From a virus: a stretch of DNA of 35,298 bases. The translations under genes were made by a program, and so were the position numbers. The notes under the pieces were generated by a model. It was given only the letters and a program-made list of their open reading frames with translations. It was not told the origin of the DNA and did not search any database. The stretch spans positions 1 to 35,298 of the IMG/VR virus record IMGVR_UViG_3300042895_003305. One strand, given 5' to 3'. Positions 29,871 to 35,298 of the stretch are shown here, piece after piece. Numbering within the stretch: the first letter of the stretch is position 1; the number at the start of each line of letters is the position of its first letter.

Positions 29871-30413
29871 TCAGAACGGGATGTCCGAAAGCTCGTCGTC
29901 GAGCTCGGCTAGGGTTGTCTTGCTGGGGCGGACACTCACGACCTGCGCGCCAGGGAAGGCGTTCTTGGCTGCGGCCAGGATGGGGTGGCAGCGGATCACA
30001 TTGGCGATCTCATCGAGCGCCCAGACCTGTGCCTCCCGGCCATGACGCTGGGCCCGGCCGGTATCGCGCAGATCCCTTACCAGAATGACCAGGCCATCAG
30101 GCGTCTCGAACTCCCACTGGTCGACCGGCAGCGGTTCGCCCTTGGAACCTCGAGCGAGCTCATCGAGCTTGTCGTAAGCCCGCAGCATCGCCTCGCCATG
30201 CTGGCGCACCAACGGAAGATGGAACTCCCAGACCGCAGCGTTGAACAGCTTGTGCTGTGCGTGGAAGCGTTCAGCCCACTCGATCGGCACCAGCATGGGC
30301 AAACGCCCGATGCCCCAGCGCTCGTCCATTTCACGACCGCGCTGGTCGACACATTTGATGATGACCTGCATGTCGCTGATCTGCGCATGGCGGGTCGGTG
30401 GCGCGCCTTTCAT
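29871..30413 (-). CDS. Hypothetical protein with SSB-like C-terminal tail
   Basis: A 180-residue protein of unknown fold: MQVIIKCVDQRGREMDERWG near the start, a helical middle (EAMLRAYDKLDELARGSKGE), and TPDGLVILVRDLRDTGRAQR. It ends TLAELDDELSDIPF, closely like the acidic tip of bacterial SSB (DDDIPF) that recruits repair and replication enzymes. I see no OB-fold signature. It may bind ssDNA itself or mimic the SSB tail to attract host proteins. It overlaps the 66-codon ORF by ATGA and lies below the primase-helicase. Confidence 0.68.
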   Translation of the reverse strand: MKGAPPTRHAQISDMQVIIKCVDQRGREMDERWGIGRLPMLVPIEWAERFHAQHKLFNAAVWEFHLPLVRQHGEAMLRAYDKLDELARGSKGEPLPVDQWEFETPDGLVILVRDLRDTGRAQRHGREAQVWALDEIANVIRCHPILAAAKNAFPGAQVVSVRPSKTTLAELDDELSDIPF

Positions 30414-30610
30414 GCGCCCCTCCTTTCTTCGCTAAAGTGGAGGCTGACGACGCGCCTGAAGCGCAGTCGGAAGCCCTTAGGGGGTGTGGGGGGGAAGCGA
30501 CTGCGCGTTCCGACTGCTTGCGACCGTGCTTCCGACTGCTTCCGACAAGCTTCCGACTGACGCATTTCCGTGCTTCCGACTGCTTCCGACAACTCGATTT
30601 TTGGGCTCAT
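30410..30610 (-). CDS. Small coupled ORF built on a repeat array
   Basis: The 66-residue frame starts MSPKIELSEAVGSTEM with an ATGA overlap with the primase-helicase stop and ends with an ATGA overlap with the next gene, so it fills the gap exactly with no spare base. Its middle (SEACRKQSEARSQAVGTRS) is encoded by 10-bp repeats, and its C-terminal part (FRLRFRRVVSLHFSEERRGA) is very basic. It could be a small translated protein, or merely a coupling frame laid over a replication origin. I recognise no family. Confidence 0.5.
   Translation of the reverse strand: MSPKIELSEAVGSTEMRQSEACRKQSEARSQAVGTRSRFPPTPPKGFRLRFRRVVSLHFSEERRGA
30506..30591. repeat. Helically phased 10-bp direct repeats (iteron-like)
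   Basis: GCTTCCGAC(T/A) occurs exactly at 30528, 30538, 30549, 30572 and 30582, with degenerate copies at 30506 and 30516 and a broken one near 30560. Steps are 10-12 bases, about one helical turn. A 25-bp segment holding two copies recurs identically. One inverted copy lies apart at 30465-30474. Because the unit is not a multiple of three, the repeat is kept at DNA level, not as a peptide repeat. Position beneath the primase-helicase gene suggests a replication origin. Confidence 0.7.
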
Positions 30611-32712
30611 CGGTCGGGCTCCAGGTACTTGACGACCCTGAGACCAGAGGCCTTGCCGTGGAACTTTCCGGCCTCGGTGACGAGGTAGCCATTCTGCTGC
30701 CACTTGGTGATCGAGGTCTCGGCCTCGCGCTTGGTGACGCCGTAGTGATCAGAGATGAGATCGACCGCGAAACGTCCCTTGCGGCGGGCGTGCGGGAAGA
30801 CCGACCAGGGTGCGCCCTCGCGCCAGGCATCGTCGATCGACTTGAAGATCTCGCGGATCTGGTGCCAGCTCAGGCGCTTCTCGGCGGCAGGCGTGGCGCC
30901 AACCCCGATTACGGGGACCAACGTGTTCTGCTCCTTGCCGAGACCACTGGTGACATCGACGACCTCCATCGTGAAATGGACGTCCTCGATCTCTTCGCCG
31001 TCCTTCTGCTTCTCGACCGAGAGGACGGTGTGATCCTCCTCCTTGGCAACCCGGATGGCCGTATCGCAGCCGCCGAGCAGCACGGTGGACCCGCGCATGC
31101 CGCGGTCAGCGTCCTTGCCCGAATGGTGGATGCCGATGACGACGCCGCCGCAGTGGTTCTGGATCTCAGCGCACGCATCGACGAACAGCGACATCGCTTC
31201 CTGGCTGTTCTCGTCCTGACCAGGGATGGCGCGCGAGACGGTGTCGATGACGACCATCCCGATCTCGAAATCGACCTCTTCGCGCACCTGATCGATCGTG
31301 CGCTTCAGCTTCTCGACATTGGCGGGATCCAGCATGTGGACCGCGACCGGCAGCAGCTTGAATGGCGCATCGACACCGGCAAGGCCATGCTTCTTGCGCC
31401 AGCCCTTGATGCGCTGCCCGATCCCGAACCGGCCTTCGCCAGCAATGTAAAGGACGCCAACACGTTTGACGGCGCGGCCGTGCCAGTCGAGGCCATAGGC
31501 AACACGCAGCCCCCCATCGACGGCGACGAAGGTCTTGTGCTCACCCGGCCGGCCATAAAGCAGGACCAGACCATGCTGGGGGATGAGCCCGTCGATCAGC
31601 CATGTGGGCGCCGGCATGTTGACGAGCTCGTCGAGACTGAGGGTCTCGAACACGTCGGGACCTGCGCTGGCGGCAAACAGAGAAGCGACCGCTTCGTGGC
31701 CCCGCAGCTGCGCCATGTCGTTGAAGTCGGTGCCGAGGTGGCCGTCGGGAAGCACCGGGAACACGGCCTCGCAGCGAAGGACCTCAGCAGCTTTGCCCGC
31801 AGCCTCGCGGCCGACATTCGGCGTCTTGTGCCGATCATCGTCGCCAGCAACGATCCAGCGGGTCCTGGGAAACGCCGCGACCAGCCGCTCGGCAACCTTT
31901 GTCAGGTTCCCGGCATTGAAGGTGACCACGACGGTACGGCCAGTCGATTCATGGAGCGATGCACCGGTGGCAAAACCCTCGCAGACGAGCACCGGGGCTT
32001 TGGCCATGGGGATCGGCGCGCCCATGACAAACGCAGAGCCTGCGACCGGGAGCTCTGCCTCGAACAGCTTGTAGCCGGCCGGGTCGATCGACTGCAGCGA
32101 GGTAAGCTCGCCGCCAGCATCGAACAGCGGCACGAGGATGTGCTCGCGGTCCAGCCGCGTGCCCCCCGGCCCAATACCCTTGGCCGTGAGATAGGGGTGG
32201 GATGAATAGGTGGGATCAGCGCCAGCCCAGCGCAGACGCATCTGGTCAGCGGCGAGCTTGCGGCGCTCGGCCTGCTCGGCCTCGAAGCGCGCTTGCCGCG
32301 CCCGAAGCTCAGCGACACGCGCCTCCGACATGACCGGGAAGTTGCCGCCCGTCAGCCGCTCGGCGGCCGCGCGAATATCCAGCCCTTCCTGGGCCCCGAG
32401 GAAATCGAAGATGTCACCGTGCGCGCCGCAGCCGAAACAATGGAACCGCTCTTCATCGGGATAGACCGCGAAAGAGGGCGTCCGCTCCATATGGAAGGGG
32501 CAAAGGCCGACCAGCGCTGCCCCGCGGCGCTTCAGCGCGAGATGACGGCGCACCTCATCGGCCAGAGGGAACTGGTCCTTGATCGCGTCAATGTCGATGC
32601 TGCCGGTTTCAATACGACGCGCCATGGCGGCCAGGACCACTTTCTGAACGGGAGATGGGAGTGGGATCCGGCTAGGGGACCCCTGGGGGACGGGTGGGGG
32701 ATGCCGGACCAT
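30607..32712 (-). CDS. Primase-helicase (CHC2 zinc, Toprim, RecA-like ATPase)
   Basis: The 701-residue protein combines three modules. A zinc-binding primase part has C71-x2-H74 and C92-x2-C95 (CPFHMERTPS, then HCFGCGAHGD). A Toprim part has Glu245 in VCEGFATGAS and Asp291-293 in VAGDDDRH. The C-terminal ATPase has Walker A GRPGEHKT at residues 387-394 and Walker B VVID ending at residue 490, as in RepA/DnaB-like replicative helicases. It should prime and unwind phage DNA. The start at 32712 has no strong ribosome-binding site; ATG at 32625 is an alternative. A long plus-strand open frame over this gene is only its shadow. Confidence 0.93.
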   Translation of the reverse strand: MVRHPPPVPQGSPSRIPLPSPVQKVVLAAMARRIETGSIDIDAIKDQFPLADEVRRHLALKRRGAALVGLCPFHMERTPSFAVYPDEERFHCFGCGAHGDIFDFLGAQEGLDIRAAAERLTGGNFPVMSEARVAELRARQARFEAEQAERRKLAADQMRLRWAGADPTYSSHPYLTAKGIGPGGTRLDREHILVPLFDAGGELTSLQSIDPAGYKLFEAELPVAGSAFVMGAPIPMAKAPVLVCEGFATGASLHESTGRTVVVTFNAGNLTKVAERLVAAFPRTRWIVAGDDDRHKTPNVGREAAGKAAEVLRCEAVFPVLPDGHLGTDFNDMAQLRGHEAVASLFAASAGPDVFETLSLDELVNMPAPTWLIDGLIPQHGLVLLYGRPGEHKTFVAVDGGLRVAYGLDWHGRAVKRVGVLYIAGEGRFGIGQRIKGWRKKHGLAGVDAPFKLLPVAVHMLDPANVEKLKRTIDQVREEVDFEIGMVVIDTVSRAIPGQDENSQEAMSLFVDACAEIQNHCGGVVIGIHHSGKDADRGMRGSTVLLGGCDTAIRVAKEEDHTVLSVEKQKDGEEIEDVHFTMEVVDVTSGLGKEQNTLVPVIGVGATPAAEKRLSWHQIREIFKSIDDAWREGAPWSVFPHARRKGRFAVDLISDHYGVTKREAETSITKWQQNGYLVTEAGKFHGKASGLRVVKYLEPDR

Positions 32713-32734
32713 CTAAGCAGCCCGGCATTGGCGA

Positions 32735-33361
32735 TCAGAACACCGGCGCGCCGACCTTCGCGCTACCAGCCGCGGGCGGCGGCATATGCTGTGCCGGCGG
32801 CTGAGGCGCGGCCTGTGCAGATGCGGCAGCTGGCGGAGTGGATGCCCCACTCCCGGCGAGAGCGGCCGGCCGATCAGTCCAGCCGACGATCTCGAAAGTC
32901 GGCTGGTAGTTGGTGCCGTGCTTGTTTGAGATCGGTAGCACACCCGAACATCGGACCACCGGCAGCTTGCCCGACACATTTTCGGGAGCCGCCATCCAGA
33001 GATCATAGAGGTTGTTCATGGCCTCAATGACGATCCCCGCGGTCGAGCTGAATTCCCGAAGCCCCATCAGGTTCTTCTCGGAATACAGATCGATTTGGAA
33101 CCCGCGCTTGAAGTCCGTCCCCGGATTGGGAGCAGCTTCTGCCAGCGAGGGATCCATGACCTTTTCCGGGGCGACGCCAGAACTGAACTTGAACCAGCCG
33201 GTCTCGAGATTGGGCATATCGAAGACCGCAGTCATGTCGGTCACCTCAAACATCGGCTCATCTTTGCCGTCATTCTTCGTGTACCAGCGACCGGCCTTCG
33301 CATTGTAGGCGACGAACACCTTGAAATCCCCGCCAGACGACGGGACAGACATAAAACCCAT
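32735..33361 (-). CDS. Putative phage ssDNA-binding protein
   Basis: The 208-residue product has a compact first part (FKVFVAYNAKAGRWYTKNDG, FEVTDMTAVFDMPNLETGWF) and a flexible Ala/Pro-rich tail from about residue 165 (PPAAASAQAAPQPPAQHMPP) ending VGAPVF. The arrangement of a beta-rich domain and a disordered tail is that of phage ssDNA-binding proteins, and it lies between a PD-(D/E)XK nuclease and the primase. The function is inferred; no decisive OB-fold motif can be shown by eye. AGGA lies close before the ATG at 33361. Confidence 0.55.
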   Translation of the reverse strand: MGFMSVPSSGGDFKVFVAYNAKAGRWYTKNDGKDEPMFEVTDMTAVFDMPNLETGWFKFSSGVAPEKVMDPSLAEAAPNPGTDFKRGFQIDLYSEKNLMGLREFSSTAGIVIEAMNNLYDLWMAAPENVSGKLPVVRCSGVLPISNKHGTNYQPTFEIVGWTDRPAALAGSGASTPPAAASAQAAPQPPAQHMPPPAAGSAKVGAPVF

Positions 33362-33398
33362 TTTCCTGTTTCCTTGTTTGCTTGGAAGTTTCCGCGTG

Positions 33399-34187
33399 TC
33401 AGGCCTGCGGCATAGCCTCGGGGGCGAGGCCCCAGATTTCTTGAGCTGCCGCGCGCGCGCCGGGATCGTTCCAGTAGAAGCTGTCCAGATCCGGTGAGAG
33501 CGCAGCAGTCAGTTCAGCCCCGTCTTCCGACAGGCTCAGAAACCTCTCGATGGATCTGGCGATGCTGACCACGCGGTCGAGATGAAGGCGTGGATCCTCA
33601 AGCCGGTAGACCCCGATTTTTTGGGGCGTGACATAGGCAAAGCGGATCTCGCTGTTGCCGTGGGCAGCATGATATATTGCGCCCTGCCGGGCATGGGGAT
33701 CCGAGATCTTCGAGGACAAGCGACCTTGCGTCTTAAGATCGATGATGATGCCGTGGTCCGGATACCAAAAGTCGAGCCAGCCGATGAAAGGTACCGGCAC
33801 ACCGGGCAGTTCTACCTCGATCCGGTGCTGGCGGGTGCCGTCCGCAGAGCCGGGAATGCCGTATTGGCGCAGCTCGCCGAGCGCGATCGCAACGGCCGAA
33901 GCAATGCCTGCGCGTTCCTTCTCGACATTGGGATCCGCCGACAATGCGGTCAGCTGGTTGAACCTGGCGCGTGCTGCCTCTTGGCAATCCTCGAGCGGAA
34001 GATTTGGGTCAAACAGCCCCATCTCGACACCCGCTTCGACAGCCGTGCCGCGGTGGGCTGCCGCGCCAACCCGGGACTTGTGCCCGAGGAGCTTCTGCAT
34101 TGCCCACATCGCCGGCTGGGCGACGAACAGGTTGATGGAGGAGGCCGAGAGGTGGTCAAGCCCGTGGCGTTCGAAGGCGTTTGTCAT
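33399..34187 (-). CDS. PD-(D/E)XK nuclease (RecB-like exonuclease family)
   Basis: The product of 262 residues starts MTNAFERHGLDHLSASSINL. The ATG at 34187 is chosen because it forms an ATGA overlap with the HTH gene. LSASSINLFVAQPAMW and GAAAHRGTAVEAGVE are typical of the RecB/AddB-type nuclease N-terminus. The catalytic core is GWLDFWYPDHGIIIDLKTQG, in which Asp and IIDLKT form the D-(x)n-D-x-K motif, followed by HARQGAIYHAAHG. It probably degrades DNA ends for recombination or replication, in partnership with the ssDNA-binding protein next door. Confidence 0.88.
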   Translation of the reverse strand: MTNAFERHGLDHLSASSINLFVAQPAMWAMQKLLGHKSRVGAAAHRGTAVEAGVEMGLFDPNLPLEDCQEAARARFNQLTALSADPNVEKERAGIASAVAIALGELRQYGIPGSADGTRQHRIEVELPGVPVPFIGWLDFWYPDHGIIIDLKTQGRLSSKISDPHARQGAIYHAAHGNSEIRFAYVTPQKIGVYRLEDPRLHLDRVVSIARSIERFLSLSEDGAELTAALSPDLDSFYWNDPGARAAAQEIWGLAPEAMPQA

Positions 34188-34378
34188 TGGAACCGCCCGG
34201 TGATGGTGCGGTTGCCTTCGGCTTCGAAGGTCTCGACCACTTCCAGGCGGTAGACCACCCGGCCGCCGAGTTTCACAAAGGCGGGGCCCTTTCCGGACCA
34301 ACGCCAGCGTTCAAGGGTTCTGGGTGACATATGCCAGCGAGCGGCAAGGTCACGTTGAGCAAGAAAGACGGGTTGCAC
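34184..34378 (-). CDS. Excisionase/AlpA-like HTH protein
   Basis: The 64-residue protein, MQPVFLAQRDLAARWHMSPR followed by TLERWRWSGKGPAFVKLGGR and VVYRLEVVETFEA, is a MerR/excisionase-type HTH_17 domain. Such proteins bind DNA and act as excisionases or transcriptional regulators. It is the first gene after the GTGGGAT array and is coupled by ATGA to the nuclease gene, so it may control the operon itself. Confidence 0.85.
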   Translation of the reverse strand: MQPVFLAQRDLAARWHMSPRTLERWRWSGKGPAFVKLGGRVVYRLEVVETFEAEGNRTITGRFQ

Positions 34379-34449
34379 TTAATTTCTCCATCTGCGTCGT
34401 CGATGGACAAGAAGTGGCGCATGGCAGCGCATCCCGCGTGACCCTGAGG

Positions 34450-34544
34450 GTGGGATGAAATCAGAAAATCGAGTGGGACAATCATCCCACCCCCGTGGGA
34501 TGGAAGTGGGATATCGTAGTTCGGCATGGGGTTAAGGGTGGGAT
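34450..34544. repeat. GTGGGAT repeat array
   Basis: GTGGGAT occurs directly at 34450, 34495, 34506 and 34538, as GTGGGAC at 34473, and inverted at 34484-34490; another copy at 34620 falls in the next gene. Steps are 23, 22, 11 and 32 bases, close to whole helical turns. CATCCCAC-CCCC-GTGGGATG at 34483-34502 is an 8-bp perfect inverted repeat. The array lies between a terminator and the HTH gene start, so it may hold the operon promoter and its operators, or a second iteron-like origin. Confidence 0.65.
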
Positions 34545-34556
34545 GACTCAGACACG

Positions 34557-34586
34557 AAAAAGCCGCCGAAACTAGGTCTCGGCGGC
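34557..34586 (-). terminator. Rho-independent terminator after right-edge gene
   Basis: On the minus strand GCCGCCGA and TCGGCGGC form an 8-bp stem around a nine-base loop, followed directly by five T residues. It ends transcription of the gene at 34609-35298 and isolates it from the operon beginning with the HTH gene. Confidence 0.85.
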
Positions 34587-34608
34587 GCAATTTCATAGGT
34601 TCAACCGT

Positions 34609-35298
34609 TCAAAGGTGGGGTGGGATAGCAAGCCTGTATGCGCCGCGATTGTCAGAGTGGATCAACTCGCGCCAATGGGGCTTGGACTTGAACACGTCGA
34701 CCAGCCGGTAGCAGCCGGACTCGGCCAGCTCGAGCAACTCTTCACCTCGGCGCCACGGCATGGCCGTCTCGCTCGCCTCGTGAAGCTGCCGGACGATATT
34801 GGCCTGGATCCGGCCGAACCGGAAATGGCGACCGCAGTATTCGACATGCTCGTAGGTCGCATCGTGGGTGAAGGGAGGCTTGACCAGTCCCTTGTCCGGC
34901 TTGGTCTTGCCCTGCTCCAACCGGCGCCGTTCATCAGCGCGCAGCAGCAGATCGGTTTCGAAGATCGCTATCGGCGTGCTGGGCTCCTCGATATGGCAAT
35001 AGCTGCCTTCTGAGGTGTAAAAGGTCGCTATTTCCGCGCCGCCATCCCGAAAGATCAGGTGGGCATCCTGCTCCTTCAGGTCGACCAATCCCGTGTAGCG
35101 GGTGCGCTCTTCCGGGACCTTGAACCAGCCTGAGCCCTCTTCGAGCTCCCAGTAGCCCCGCTCAATATGGGTACGGCAAACACGGACCGACAGGCGCATG
35201 CGCCCGGTCTCTGCCAGGTAGACAACGTCATATCGCGGCATCTCCCAGGCGGCCACGACTTCCCCCAGAGTGTAGTAGTCCTTCTCGATAAGCCTCAT
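34609..35298 (-). CDS. Hypothetical protein at window edge
   Basis: The 229-residue product starts MRLIEKDYYTLGEVVAAWEM, a beginning like a MerR-type or excisionase HTH (YYTLGEVVAAW), with aromatic and acidic residues after it. The C-terminal half is helical (ERRRLEQGKTKPDKGLVKPP, then FRFGRIQANIVRQLHEASET) and ends in HWRELIHSDNRGAYRLAIPP, a winged-helix-like pattern. Its ATG is the last three bases of the window, so the upstream promoter is not seen. Two DNA-binding-like ends suggest a replication or regulatory role, which is inference. It is followed by a clear terminator. Confidence 0.65.
   Translation of the reverse strand: MRLIEKDYYTLGEVVAAWEMPRYDVVYLAETGRMRLSVRVCRTHIERGYWELEEGSGWFKVPEERTRYTGLVDLKEQDAHLIFRDGGAEIATFYTSEGSYCHIEEPSTPIAIFETDLLLRADERRRLEQGKTKPDKGLVKPPFTHDATYEHVEYCGRHFRFGRIQANIVRQLHEASETAMPWRRGEELLELAESGCYRLVDVFKSKPHWRELIHSDNRGAYRLAIPPHL

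Noticed and set aside
30484-32205. Long plus-strand open frame of 573 codons
   Set aside because: It is antisense to the primase-helicase, whose zinc, Toprim and Walker motifs are unmistakable; high G+C makes long shadow frames common.
34440-34630. Possible CRISPR array
   Set aside because: Repeats are only 7-9 bases with irregular spacing and no spacer-length units.
1-35298. Integrase, repressor and tRNA attachment site
   Set aside because: No tyrosine or serine recombinase, no CI-like repressor and no tRNA-like sequence could be recognised in the window; temperate life style therefore rests only on cargo genes and the excisionase-like HTH.

Overview
The window is the structural, lysis and DNA-metabolism part of a tailed, long-tailed (siphovirus-type) temperate phage or prophage, read almost entirely on the minus strand from about 35.3 kb down to 0.64 kb. 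High G+C, codon use and the style of the accessory genes suggest an alphaproteobacterial, perhaps sphingomonad, host; that is inference from protein style, not a database result. No integrase, CI-type repressor or tRNA is visible, so the lysogeny module must lie outside the window or be absent.

Right arm (35.3-27.5 kb, minus): an edge gene of unknown function, a terminator, a GTGGGAT repeat array, an excisionase-like HTH protein, a PD-(D/E)XK nuclease, a putative ssDNA-binding protein, a CHC2-Toprim-ATPase primase-helicase, a 66-codon coupled ORF made mostly of helically phased 10-bp repeats, a protein with an SSB-like C-terminal tail, a RuvC-like resolvase, a DUF6378-type protein, two unknown genes and an HNH endonuclease. 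Most are joined by ATGA or TGATG overlaps, so this is one translationally coupled replication/recombination operon.

Middle (27.5-22.5 kb): two plus-strand HigBA-type toxin-antitoxin pairs flank a minus-strand ParB-domain DNA methyltransferase. One pair has a clear double operator (GTCAAA-N5-TTTGAC, twice). Terminase small and large subunits and the portal follow.

Head and tail (22.5-6.8 kb, minus): HK97-type protease and major capsid protein with an N-terminal scaffold of 11-residue repeats, a terminator, connector and head-closure proteins, tail tube, then a plus-strand Fic AMP-transferase gene with a striking duplicated operator. After it come a tail assembly chaperone pair joined by a canonical -1 frameshift signal, a 1398-residue tape measure and several tail-tip proteins.

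Left arm (6.8-0.6 kb, minus): coiled-coil membrane protein, endolysin, a 22-bp perfect palindrome plus terminator, small holin-like protein, collagen-like protein, two related tail fibres (one with an S74 self-cleaving chaperone domain), a propeller-like repeat protein and a phage-borne sulfotransferase. The first 636 bases look like flanking DNA with the remnant of a gene broken by one stop codon.
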